NCBI GenBank assembly: GCA_964526665.1
Contig: CAZGJL010000002.1
Span: 30,386-94,385, forward strand
Reading direction: 5' to 3'
From: M50B91 sp964526665
GTDB taxonomy: Bacteria > Patescibacteriota > Gracilibacteria > UBA4473
DNA: 64,000 nt
Shown: piece by piece, positions 50,720 through 58,014 of the stretch
Numbering within the stretch: position 1 is the first letter of the stretch
Layout of the letters: every line of letters starts with the position of its first letter
Notes under the pieces: generated by a model
Told to the model about the DNA's origin: nothing
The model's database searches: none
Seen by the model: the letters and a program-made list of their open reading frames with translations, nothing else
Position numbers and translations under genes: made by a program

Positions 50720-53026
50720 TTACAACTGCTTCCTCAATGCTTTCAATTGCTTTTCGCTCACTACTTTTAGTAATGCTTCATCACTCGCATTTCGTACATC
50801 ACGAAGGGAACCAAAGGTTTTTAGTAACTTTTTTCGTGTCGCTCCACCAATTCCTGATATTTCATCAAGGGCAGATTTGGTCACGGATTTTTCACGCAGT
50901 GACCTATTAAAAGAAATAGCAAAACGATGTGCTTCATCACGAGATCGTTGCAAAAGTTTACTCGCAGCAGAGTGAGGATCTATTTCGAGCGGTTTTGATT
51001 TTCCTGGAACAAAAATCTCTTCCTCGCGTTTGGCCAATGAAATTACCATGCCTTGAAATTCGGGCGGAATCACTTTCATGACAGATGAAAGCTGTCCCTT
51101 TCCTCCATCAATCACGATTAAGTCAGGATTGGCTGGTGCCTTATTTTCTCGCAAAGCATGCTCCATGATTTCCAAATCTGGTTCATCACGAGGATCTTCA
51201 CGAGACTGGGTGAGCATTTGTTTTATGGCAATGAGTGATTTGAGGTTCAGAGTGAAAATTTCCGTCTTGCCCACGTTTACTGCCTCTTCTACGAAATTCT
51301 TTTTCGTAAATTTCCCAATTGGTAACTCTTCTCCAAGCGGAGAAATATCAATCGGCGGAAATCCTTTTTTGGTGCACGTGAAAAAATGTTCGTTGTTTTC
51401 TGTCATTTTAAATTTCTCTTTTTCCAAAATTTTCATCAATTTTTTCCAGTGTTTTTTTGCTACCAGAACATCAAAATCTTGGTGTTCGCGCCAGAATTTT
51501 CCGATAACTAATGCTGCGCCGAGTCCTCCAAAGAGAGCCCATTCGACATCTTTTAATAACTTTGAAAATTTTTCTAGCTGTTTCAATATTGCAGCATTCT
51601 TTTTTGCCCATTTTTCACTCTCATCTTCTGTTTCATTTCCATTAGTAAATCCACGCATGCGGCGTTCAAGCACTTCTTTCAATGCTTTGAAGTCATCAAT
51701 TTCTCCAGGTTTTAAGGATTGGATTTTGAATCGACGATATTCATTTTTTCTAGGGATTCCATCAATGAAGACCACCTGACTAGCAACAGTATGGGTTCCA
51801 CTGAAATGCGAAATATCATAGCACTCAATACGTCTGGGAGGAGAGGGAAGTCCAAGTTTTTCGGCTAATTCGGGGAGAGCTTTAGCAAAAATTTCTGCAT
51901 GTGCCTGTTCTTCTACACGAGCAATATTTGCCGACTGACGAGCATTTCGTTCTGCAATTTCTAAGACACGAACTTTTTCTCCTTTTTGTGGCAGGAGAAT
52001 CTTTGATTGCAATATTTCTTCCAAAAGAGCGGTGTTTTCTAGCTCAATAGGAATTATTATTTCTAGAGGATGGTCATCAGTTCGTTCATGCCATTGTATG
52101 AGGAAATTTTCTACAACAGTGGCATCTGTTTCCCATGATTCAGCATGCAGTGTGACACTGGCTTGATCGAGAAGTTTTCCATGACGAAAAGAAAGGAGCG
52201 CGAAATATGCCTTATTTTTTTCTCGATAAAAATTTACAAAGTCTCGAGAGGTAGAGTCATTGAATTCTGCACGTTGTTTTTCCGTACTGGTAGAAATTGA
52301 TTCAATGAGATCTCGCATTTTTGCAGCAGCCTCGAATTTTTTCTCCGTAGCCAAACGCATCATTTTCTCTTTCAGATTTTTAATAACCTCTTTTGTATCG
52401 CCTTTCAAAAACTTCTTCATCTGCTCAACATCAGCTTTATACGATTCTTTATCAATTTCTTCGGAACACGGTCCAGAACATTTTTGGATATGAAAATCAA
52501 GACAGGGAAGTTTTCTGGATTCTGGATTTTTGATTACTTTTTCTTCATGAAACTCAAGTTTGCACGTACGTACTTTGAAAATTTTCTGACAAAAAGCAAT
52601 CATGTTTCGAAATTTTTTTGCACTTGTATGTGGACCAATGTAGGTGCTTCCGTCCCGCACGATACGGCGAGTTATTTCAATTCGGGGAAAATCTTCGTTG
52701 GTAATGCGGAGATACAGAAAATTCTTATCATCTCGAAGAAGTACATTATAACGGGGTTGATGTTCTTTTATTAAATTATTTTCCAAAATAAGGGCTTCCA
52801 TCTCACTTGCCATGATTCGTGTCTCAATATGTACAATTCTTTTGAGAAGAGCGGTCGTTTTGGGAGACTTTTCATTCTTCTGAAAGTACGATTTTACGCG
52901 ATTCCTTAAGTGTTTTGCTTTTCCTACATAAAGAACCTCTTCATTCTCGCCTCTAAAAATATAACACCCAGGGTCAGTGGGGATTTTTTTTGCGTTAAAT
53001 ATGAAATTATTTTCGGAGTTGCTCAT
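50720..53026 (-). CDS. uvrC: Excinuclease ABC subunit C with inserted nucleotidyltransferase-like domain
   Basis: Incises DNA on both sides of a lesion. 768 residues (about 600 is usual). GIY-YIG nuclease (residues about 14-95, DPGCYIFRGE and VLYVGKAKHLRNRV), a Cys-rich middle (CLDFHIQKCSGPC), UVR motif (KKFEAAAKMRDL), then the RNase H-like domain (RIECYDISHFSGTHTVASQVVF) and C-terminal HhH (LDEISGIGGATRKKLLKTFGS). Between VLERRMRG and NPDLIVIDGGKGQL, at about residues 460-632, lies an insertion with GG (500-501), DFD (517-519) and PID (560), the pattern of a polymerase-beta-type nucleotidyltransferase. Start 53026 fits the alignment and promoter. Confidence 0.93.
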   Translation of the reverse strand: MSNSENNFIFNAKKIPTDPGCYIFRGENEEVLYVGKAKHLRNRVKSYFQKNEKSPKTTALLKRIVHIETRIMASEMEALILENNLIKEHQPRYNVLLRDDKNFLYLRITNEDFPRIEITRRIVRDGSTYIGPHTSAKKFRNMIAFCQKIFKVRTCKLEFHEEKVIKNPESRKLPCLDFHIQKCSGPCSEEIDKESYKADVEQMKKFLKGDTKEVIKNLKEKMMRLATEKKFEAAAKMRDLIESISTSTEKQRAEFNDSTSRDFVNFYREKNKAYFALLSFRHGKLLDQASVTLHAESWETDATVVENFLIQWHERTDDHPLEIIIPIELENTALLEEILQSKILLPQKGEKVRVLEIAERNARQSANIARVEEQAHAEIFAKALPELAEKLGLPSPPRRIECYDISHFSGTHTVASQVVFIDGIPRKNEYRRFKIQSLKPGEIDDFKALKEVLERRMRGFTNGNETEDESEKWAKKNAAILKQLEKFSKLLKDVEWALFGGLGAALVIGKFWREHQDFDVLVAKKHWKKLMKILEKEKFKMTENNEHFFTCTKKGFPPIDISPLGEELPIGKFTKKNFVEEAVNVGKTEIFTLNLKSLIAIKQMLTQSREDPRDEPDLEIMEHALRENKAPANPDLIVIDGGKGQLSSVMKVIPPEFQGMVISLAKREEEIFVPGKSKPLEIDPHSAASKLLQRSRDEAHRFAISFNRSLREKSVTKSALDEISGIGGATRKKLLKTFGSLRDVRNASDEALLKVVSEKQLKALRKQL

Positions 53027-53046
53027 ATCTGTCTGAATGGTATCAT
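53019..53046 (+). promoter_or_regulatory. Promoter of the DUF5665-yggT-cysS operon, leaderless type
   Basis: TTGCTC (53019-53024), 16-base spacer, TATCAT (53041-53046), 7 bases to ATG 53054. The -35 box lies inside the uvrC start region. Confidence 0.55.
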
Positions 53047-53065
53047 TCCCGCGATGACAGACCAA
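53037..53065 (-). promoter_or_regulatory. uvrC promoter
   Basis: Minus strand: TTGGTC (53065-53060), 17-base spacer, TACCAT (53042-53037), 10 bases to ATG 53026. Its -10 overlaps the -10 of the divergent operon. Confidence 0.5.
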
Positions 53066-53410
53066 GAAAAACTGAAAACAGACGTAGAAGTATTAGAAGA
53101 GCGAGTAGATTTGTCCCGTGCTGACACAAAGCGTTCTAAAAAAGATTTAGATCGACTTTTGCGTATTTTTGATATGATGGGATTCACAGAATTCATGAGC
53201 TATCTTTCTTCTCCACGAAAAATCTTGTTTTGGAATTTTATCGCAGGAGTCGCCAAGGGATTCGGAATTGTTGTGGGAATGACATTGGTAGTAGGAGTAC
53301 TCGTGTGGATGCTTACAAAGATGGTAGATTTTCCCTTAATTGGAGAATATTTTCAGAAAATTTTAGAGTTAGTTGATACCGCTATTCCAGGAGACATCTC
53401 AACTCAATAA
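53054..53410 (+). CDS. DUF5665 family membrane protein
   Basis: 118 residues. A charged N-terminal coiled-coil-like part (EVLEERVDLSRADTKRSKKDLD), then SPRKILFWNFIAGVAKGFGIVVGMTLVVGVLVWML and VDFPLIGEYFQKI, the DUF5665 layout with one membrane helix. Function unknown. Only 27 bases separate its start from the uvrC start. Two bases before yggT. Confidence 0.72.
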   Translation: MTDQEKLKTDVEVLEERVDLSRADTKRSKKDLDRLLRIFDMMGFTEFMSYLSSPRKILFWNFIAGVAKGFGIVVGMTLVVGVLVWMLTKMVDFPLIGEYFQKILELVDTAIPGDISTQ

Positions 53411-53412
53411 AC

Positions 53413-53688
53413 ATGCGCGAACAACTATTGCAATTCTTGATTCTTTTTATCACGATTTTTTCGAAGTTTTTATACTGGGCGATTTTTCTTTATATCCTTA
53501 TGTCGTGGATTTCACGTAAAAAAACACCCTTCAATGTATGGTTACAAAAATTAGTTGTTCCAGTAATTCGACCCTTTCGGTTTGCACGAATTGGAATGCT
53601 AGATTTTTCTCCAATATTGGCACTGCTGGTAATTGATTTTGCAGGAACGATATTGGTTCGATTTATTTCTAAATATTTGGAAACATAA
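53413..53688 (+). CDS. YggT family membrane protein
   Basis: 91 residues, two to three membrane helices with the YggT pattern: FLYWAIFLYILMSWISRKKTPFNVWLQKLVVPVIRPFRF and a second hydrophobic half. In other bacteria YggT proteins sit near division genes and may aid membrane organisation; the role is not proved. Its stop overlaps the cysS start (TAATG). Confidence 0.82.
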   Translation: MREQLLQFLILFITIFSKFLYWAIFLYILMSWISRKKTPFNVWLQKLVVPVIRPFRFARIGMLDFSPILALLVIDFAGTILVRFISKYLET

Positions 53689-55199
53689 TGCTTTCGCTTC
53701 ACAATACATTATCAGGAAAAAAAGAGGAGTTTCATTCGATTACTCTAGGAAAAGTGAAGCTGTATTCATGTGGACCAACGGTATACAACTTTGCACATAT
53801 TGGGAATTTTCGAACATTTTTGACATCAGATTTGCTGACACGAGTATTGAAATATACAGGATATGAAGTGACGAAAGTTATGAACATTACAGATGTTGGA
53901 CATTTAACAAATGATGATGAAGCTGATGCCGACGGGGAAGACAAGATTGCCAAAAAAGCAAAAGCAGAAAACCTTGATCCGTTTGCAATTGCAAGAAAGT
54001 ATGAAGAGGCGTTTATGGAAGATGCTGAAATTTTGCGAATAGAAAAAGCGAATTTTTATCCTCGTGCTACAGAGTTTATTCAAGAACAGATTGATCTTGC
54101 CAAAACGCTGATAGACGAAAAGTTCGCATATGAAGTGAACGGTTCCGTATATTTTCGTACAGCAAAGTTTGAGAAATACGGACAATTATCAAACAATAAA
54201 TTAGAAGATCTGCAGGCAGGGGCACGTGTAGAAATAAATAGTGAAAAAGAAGATCCGCTTGATTTTGCTCTTTGGAAAAAGGCAGATGAAAATCATTTGA
54301 TGCAGTGGGAAAGTCCATGGGGAAAGGGATTCCCTGGATGGCATATTGAATGTTCAGCCATGAGTCGGAAGTTATTGGGGAATCATTTTGATATTCATAC
54401 AGGAGGAGAAGATAATATTTTTCCACATCATGAATGTGAAATCGCACAGAATGAATGTTCCAATGGTGGTAAAAAATCAGTAAATTATTGGCTTCACGTG
54501 AAGCATTTATTGGTAAACGGAAAGAAAATGTCAAAGTCAGCAGGGAATTTTTATACGATTCGAGATTTACTGGAGAAAGGGTGGAAAGGCAATGAGATTC
54601 GTTTAGCGCTTCTATCTGCGCATTATCGCTCAACTTTAGATTTTTCTATGAAATCACTAGAGCAAGCTCGGGCTTCCATTGCTCGTATTACGGAAGCGAG
54701 GCGTATGTGTGAGGCGATCGATCCAGCTGCACCAAATGATTGGTCTGAACCATTTCGAGAAAAGTTTTCTACGGCACTTAAAGATGATTTTAATGTATCA
54801 GATGCATTAGCAGCGACTTTCGAGCTCACTAGTGCCATTTTGAAATTAGAGTCTGAAAATTCTTTGGATGAAGCTACAGCCGCATCTGCATTAGATTTCT
54901 TTGAAAATGATTTTGAAGCGATTTTTGACTGCTTTCCGGCAGTTGATGAAGAGAAAAGAGAAGAAATAAAAAAAGTAATTACTCCGCTACTACAAGAACG
55001 AATTGAAGCTCGAAATAATAAAGATTGGCAAAAGTCTGATGAGATACGAGATGACGTTGCAAAAAAGTTTAATTTGGAATTAAGAGATATTGTGGATCGA
55101 GAGAAAGGTTTAGTAACAGAGTGGAAAACAAAAGATGGGGCATTGTTTGGTGTAGTAGACATAGAGCGAGGAACAACGTGGACAAATCAACAAAAATAA
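53688..55199 (+). CDS. cysS: Cysteinyl-tRNA synthetase
   Basis: Class I synthetase. 503 residues. HIGH motif in FAHIGNFR after CGPTVYN (zinc-binding Cys), PGWHIECSAM and HHECEIAQ supply the other zinc ligands, KMSKSAGN is the KMSKS loop, and a C-terminal DALR domain (SDALAATFELTSAI) follows. Length is a little above the usual 460. Overlaps yggT by one base. Repeat copy C follows. Confidence 0.95.
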   Translation: MLSLHNTLSGKKEEFHSITLGKVKLYSCGPTVYNFAHIGNFRTFLTSDLLTRVLKYTGYEVTKVMNITDVGHLTNDDEADADGEDKIAKKAKAENLDPFAIARKYEEAFMEDAEILRIEKANFYPRATEFIQEQIDLAKTLIDEKFAYEVNGSVYFRTAKFEKYGQLSNNKLEDLQAGARVEINSEKEDPLDFALWKKADENHLMQWESPWGKGFPGWHIECSAMSRKLLGNHFDIHTGGEDNIFPHHECEIAQNECSNGGKKSVNYWLHVKHLLVNGKKMSKSAGNFYTIRDLLEKGWKGNEIRLALLSAHYRSTLDFSMKSLEQARASIARITEARRMCEAIDPAAPNDWSEPFREKFSTALKDDFNVSDALAATFELTSAILKLESENSLDEATAASALDFFENDFEAIFDCFPAVDEEKREEIKKVITPLLQERIEARNNKDWQKSDEIRDDVAKKFNLELRDIVDREKGLVTEWKTKDGALFGVVDIERGTTWTNQQK

Positions 55200-55221
55200 T
55201 AGTAAAAGTTATGTAACATTT

Positions 55222-55368
55222 TTTCTTTTTTCTCCGCGAAAAAAGAAACAAAAAAGCTTGTTGCTGTTATTCGCTTGCAAACGAAATATTCTCATTCATT
55301 AAAGCGCCTTTGGCGCTTTTAGCATTCATTTTGAATCATCGTTTTTTGCTTCACTCACAAATGCAACT
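55222..55368 (+). repeat. Dispersed intergenic element, copy C
   Basis: Begins about 22 bases after the cysS stop. 5' hairpin TTTCTTTTTT/AAAAAAGAAA (55222-55248), GTTG..GTT and AAACGAAATATTCTC block, central hairpin AAAGCGCC-ttt-GGCGCTTT (55301-55319), 3' block CATTTTGAATCATCGTTTTTT..CACAAATGCAACT. Compared with copy A the central stem has CCGCC/GGCGG replaced by GCGCC/GGCGC, and the 5' stem has AACTT/AAGTT replaced by TTTCTT/AAGAAA, all still paired. Confidence 0.8.
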
Positions 55369-55390
55369 AGAAAATAGGAATAAGTCAGAT

Positions 55391-55418
55391 TCCCTCTCTT
55401 GGAGAAAGAGAGGGGTAA
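55391..55418. repeat. C-rich hairpin repeat, copy 2
   Basis: CCCTCTCTT (55392-55400) pairs with AAGAGAGGG (55406-55414), followed by GTAAGG. It matches the unit at 23331 in form and in lying just after a copy of the dispersed element. Confidence 0.6.
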
Positions 55419-55432
55419 GGTGAGTTGGATAT

Positions 55433-55460
55433 TTGCCAAATTTCACAAAAAAACTACACT
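55433..55460 (+). promoter_or_regulatory. Promoter of the D-Ala-D-Ala carboxypeptidase gene, leaderless type
   Basis: TTGCCA (55433-55438), 16-base spacer, TACACT (55455-55460), 7 bases to ATG 55468. Confidence 0.6.
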
Positions 55461-55467
55461 CGTCCCG

Positions 55468-56376
55468 ATGTTAGAATATTTGTTATTTGCATTGTTCTCT
55501 GGTGCGGGGCAAGAAATGCTTGCGCAAGTGCAGTTGCAGCAACTTCCTGAAATTGAAATACTAAATCCTCTCTCTTTACCACAATTAGAGGCAGGACGAG
55601 TGGCACCAAAATTATTAGCCAGTGAAGAGACAGCCGTATTTGCACAGGATATTAGTTCCAAGAAAATATTACTTTCTGAGCGAGTAGATCGTGCTCAGCC
55701 CATTGCTTCTTTGACAAAGATTATGACGGCATTGATGATTTTGTCAGATCACGAATTAGAAGAAGAGGTGATTGTGCCATTAGCAGCAACAAAAGTGGTA
55801 GGAGCACAGATTGGGATTTATCAATATGAACGATTGACCGTCAAAACACTTTTACAGGCAGCTCTTATTCCTTCCGCAAACGATGCGGCAGTGGCATTGG
55901 CGGCATGGGACGCAGGAAGCGAAGAAGAATTTGCCGTAAAGATGAATGAAAAGGCTAGAGAATTAGGAATAACAACGGCTACATTTTTTAATGCAACGGG
56001 ATTGGATATGTGGAATGAAAACACAGAAACATGGTATGGAAACGAAATGAGTGCACGAGATGTGGCAAGAATGACTCGATTTGCCCTACAGAATGATTTT
56101 TTCAAAGAAACTGTAGCTCAACGTCATTTTTGGGGAACAAGCGTTGGAGGAGAGTTTTTACACGAAAAAAAATCAACCAATCAGTTGTTTGATACATTCT
56201 TAAATCTTTCGGGTGTTAAAACAGGATATACACAGTTAGCAGGACAGTGTTTTGTTTCATTAGGGAGTACAGTGGACGATCATGAAGTATTAACGGTTAT
56301 ACTCGGATCAACAGACAGGTTTGGGGAAACAAAAAAACTTCTTTCGTGGGTGTACGACTCTTTTACGTGGAAGTAG
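55468..56376 (+). CDS. D-alanyl-D-alanine carboxypeptidase (S11, PBP5/6-like)
   Basis: Trims stem peptides of peptidoglycan. 302 residues. SxxK in ASLTKIMTAL, SxN in IPSANDAAVALA and KTG in SGVKTGYTQLAGQC, the three penicillin-binding motifs in correct order. The N-terminus MLEYLLFALFSGAGQEMLAQ is a short hydrophobic segment that may act as a signal peptide or anchor. Start chosen at 55468 from promoter spacing; an in-frame start at 55399 would run through the promoter. No C-terminal amphipathic anchor is obvious. Confidence 0.9.
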   Translation: MLEYLLFALFSGAGQEMLAQVQLQQLPEIEILNPLSLPQLEAGRVAPKLLASEETAVFAQDISSKKILLSERVDRAQPIASLTKIMTALMILSDHELEEEVIVPLAATKVVGAQIGIYQYERLTVKTLLQAALIPSANDAAVALAAWDAGSEEEFAVKMNEKARELGITTATFFNATGLDMWNENTETWYGNEMSARDVARMTRFALQNDFFKETVAQRHFWGTSVGGEFLHEKKSTNQLFDTFLNLSGVKTGYTQLAGQCFVSLGSTVDDHEVLTVILGSTDRFGETKKLLSWVYDSFTWK

Positions 56377-56436
56377 TACGCTTGGTGCTTAAAATTTCAA
56401 TCTTCAAATAAGGAATTAAAAAAACTCAAAAAGATT

Positions 56437-56464
56437 TTGACAAATTTTTCGTGTTGAGTAAAAA
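56437..56464 (+). promoter_or_regulatory. Promoter of the hairpin RNA
   Basis: TTGACA (56437-56442), 16-base spacer, TAAAAA (56459-56464), giving a transcript start near 56471. Confidence 0.5.
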
Positions 56465-56470
56465 GGTGCG

Positions 56471-56537
56471 CGTACCTCCCTGGTAGCGATGCAGCTTCAC
56501 ATGATGCGAAGCTGTGTCGGTGTCAGGGAGATTTTTT
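56471..56537 (+). ncRNA. Candidate small hairpin RNA or terminator-type RNA
   Basis: From CTCCCTG (56476) to CAGGGAG (56530) the sequence folds as one long hairpin: outer 7 bp, an inner 8-bp stem GCAGCTTC/GAAGCTGT, and between them a region that pairs with wobble and a single G-G mismatch, about 23 pairs in total. Loop is ACATGATGC (56499-56507). It ends in ATTTTTT. With its own TTGACA promoter it could be a small RNA; it could also be just a terminator for the gene at 55468 and the convergent gene at 56536. Confidence 0.45.
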
Positions 56538-56739
56538 ATTTACGGAGAAAATGTTTCACAAGAGCAATAATCCCCGTGATTATTCCAGCAAAGAAAAATA
56601 AGTATGCGAGGGGAATAAATCCAAAAGATTCGTGAAGAAATCCTTGTTCATCGATATAATTTGGACTGATGTTATAGGCAACTCCACAGCCAATTCCAAG
56701 AAGAAAGAGGATTGCGGTAGCAATGAGAAGTTTTTTCAT
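56536..56739 (-). CDS. DUF3955 family small membrane protein
   Basis: 67 residues with two membrane helices and the DUF3955-like centre SPNYIDEQGFLHESFGFIPLAYLF. Function unknown. It overlaps DUF134 by four bases (ATGA), so it is translationally coupled, and its stop lies in the T run of the hairpin RNA. Confidence 0.65.
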   Translation of the reverse strand: MKKLLIATAILFLLGIGCGVAYNISPNYIDEQGFLHESFGFIPLAYLFFFAGIITGIIALVKHFLRK

Positions 56740-57014
56740 TCTTTTATAATTCTTATAGCTTTTCCTTCTACAATAGCTTGACCAATTTTCTTTTGAGCAG
56801 AAGTCAAAAGTCGTTGTAATGAACTTTGAGAAGTCTTCATTGTTTCAGCTGAATCTGTTTGATTAAGATTTTCTACATGTTTTAACCTCAAAACTTCCCA
56901 TTCTTCATGAGTTATTTCTATTATTTCTAGAGACTTCAAAGGAATTCCTTGTGGCTTATAAAAAGTCACTGCGGGGTCTTGAGCGATGTGTTTCCACCTT
57001 CTAGGGCGAGGCAT
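56736..57014 (-). CDS. DUF134/UPF0251 family helix-turn-helix protein
   Basis: 92 residues: MPRPRRWKHIAQDPAVTFYKPQGIPLKSLE, then LRLKHVENLNQTDSAETMKTSQSSLQRLLTSAQKKIGQAIVEGKAIRI, the UPF0251 pattern with a sigma-70 region 4-like HTH. Probable DNA-binding regulator; in many genomes it accompanies DUF5320 and NifB/NifX-like genes. Here the DUF5320 neighbour is kept, but no nitrogenase-cofactor gene is in view. Confidence 0.8.
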   Translation of the reverse strand: MPRPRRWKHIAQDPAVTFYKPQGIPLKSLEIIEITHEEWEVLRLKHVENLNQTDSAETMKTSQSSLQRLLTSAQKKIGQAIVEGKAIRIIKE

Positions 57015-57023
57015 ATGTAAGAA

Positions 57024-57245
57024 TTATTCCTTAGAATCTTCTTTTGCTTTGCGAAGAGCGTCAAGTCTTTGTGTAAGAAATTTTTCTTCTTCCTCAAGAG
57101 ATAAATTATTTCTTTGCATTCCGCGTCCACGGGCATTTCCTTGTCCACGATTGTTGTTTCCACGGGTTTCTGCACTAGCACAAGTTCCTCGTTTTCCCCC
57201 AGTGGGTCCTGTTCCCTGCGGGCCGGTTCCGTCAAAATTTGGCAT
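57024..57245 (-). CDS. DUF5320 family protein
   Basis: 73 residues: MPNFDGTGPQGTGPTGGKRGTCA followed by an Asn/Gly/Arg-rich segment and a C-terminal helix (EEEEKFLTQRLDALRKAKEDS). The PxFDGTGPxGxGP start is typical of DUF5320, often metal-associated; role unknown. Start at 57245 rather than 57332, since the N-terminal motif begins there. First gene of the DUF5320-DUF134-DUF3955 operon. Confidence 0.75.
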   Translation of the reverse strand: MPNFDGTGPQGTGPTGGKRGTCASAETRGNNNRGQGNARGRGMQRNNLSLEEEEKFLTQRLDALRKAKEDSKE

Positions 57246-57352
57246 GATTTTAGGATTAGAATATAAAATCATTATGAATATATACCCAAAACAACAAGAG
57301 TCAAAAGATTTTTCTAATAAAAAAACGTTCACAGTGTATGAACATTTTTATA

Positions 57353-57428
57353 TGGTAGGCCAGGTGAGAGTTGAACTCACTACCAAGGCGTTATGAGCGC
57401 CCTGCTCTAACCGTTGAGCTACTGGCCT
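57353..57428 (-). tRNA. tRNA with CAU anticodon (Ile2 or elongator Met)
   Basis: Minus strand: acceptor AGGCCAG/CTGGCCT, D arm GCTC/GAGC, anticodon arm GGGCG-CTCATAA-CGCCT (one wobble), T arm GTGAG-TTCAACT-CTCAC, encoded CCA. Anticodon CAT. It is not the initiator (no C1-A72 mismatch or GGG/CCC anticodon stem). The D-loop to anticodon segment resembles E. coli tRNA-Ile2 more than tRNA-Met, so lysidine-modified Ile2 is a fair guess. Confidence 0.93.
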
Positions 57429-57456
57429 ACATCGGAAGGATTCTACACAAACTTTT

Positions 57457-58014
57457 TTAAATATCAATTCGAAGCGTATACCAAATTGTTCCAAATATCT
57501 CACGAAAAATGAAATAAGATTCCTTCAAATACCGTCCATGCTGATATGGTGCAGCGTGAATTACTGCATCTAGATCTAACTTCCATGCGAGAAGCTTGAT
57601 TCGTCCCACGTGAAAATCATTTGAAACCAAAACATATGAACGTTCTGGATCGAGGTTTTGTAATGTAGCCAGAGAATTGAATCCATTCGTATCGAGCTCA
57701 ATTTTATCACTAGGAATACCTGCCTTTTTCGCCATTTTTTCCATTACTTCAGGTTCAGCATCTGCACCAGAAAAGATAAGACAATCAACACTGTTTTTCT
57801 CCAATAATTTAATACCTTCCATGGTTCGGTCAGCAAGAGCATGACTGGGGCGTCCGCCTTTCCACACGGCTGCACCAAAAACCACAGCACAGTCTGCACG
57901 TTCAATGGCGGTGGCGTTTTTATTTATATGGACCCACCACGCGGAACTCATCACAACACTAGTGCTCACGAGAAGCACTCCGAGAATCCAATAACGAAAG
58001 CGACGACGGATCAT
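57457..58014 (-). CDS. DUF218 (SanA/YdcF-like) membrane-anchored protein
   Basis: 185 residues. N-terminal helix (YWILGVLLVSTSVVMSSAWWV) then AVVFGAAVWKGGRPSHALADRTMEGIKLLEK, IFSGADAEPEVM and SYVLVSNDFHVGRI, the DUF218 core (SanA-type, involved in envelope barrier functions in some bacteria). Overlaps the topA stop by four bases (ATGA), so it follows topA in one operon. Confidence 0.82.
   Translation of the reverse strand: MIRRRFRYWILGVLLVSTSVVMSSAWWVHINKNATAIERADCAVVFGAAVWKGGRPSHALADRTMEGIKLLEKNSVDCLIFSGADAEPEVMEKMAKKAGIPSDKIELDTNGFNSLATLQNLDPERSYVLVSNDFHVGRIKLLAWKLDLDAVIHAAPYQHGRYLKESYFIFREIFGTIWYTLRIDI

Noticed and set aside
56471..56537. 4.5S SRP RNA or 6S RNA
   Set aside because: Lacks the GGAAG-type SRP loop motifs and is far shorter than 6S RNA.
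57353..57428. Initiator tRNA-fMet
   Set aside because: It has a normal A1-U72 pair and lacks the GGG/CCC anticodon-stem pairs of initiators.
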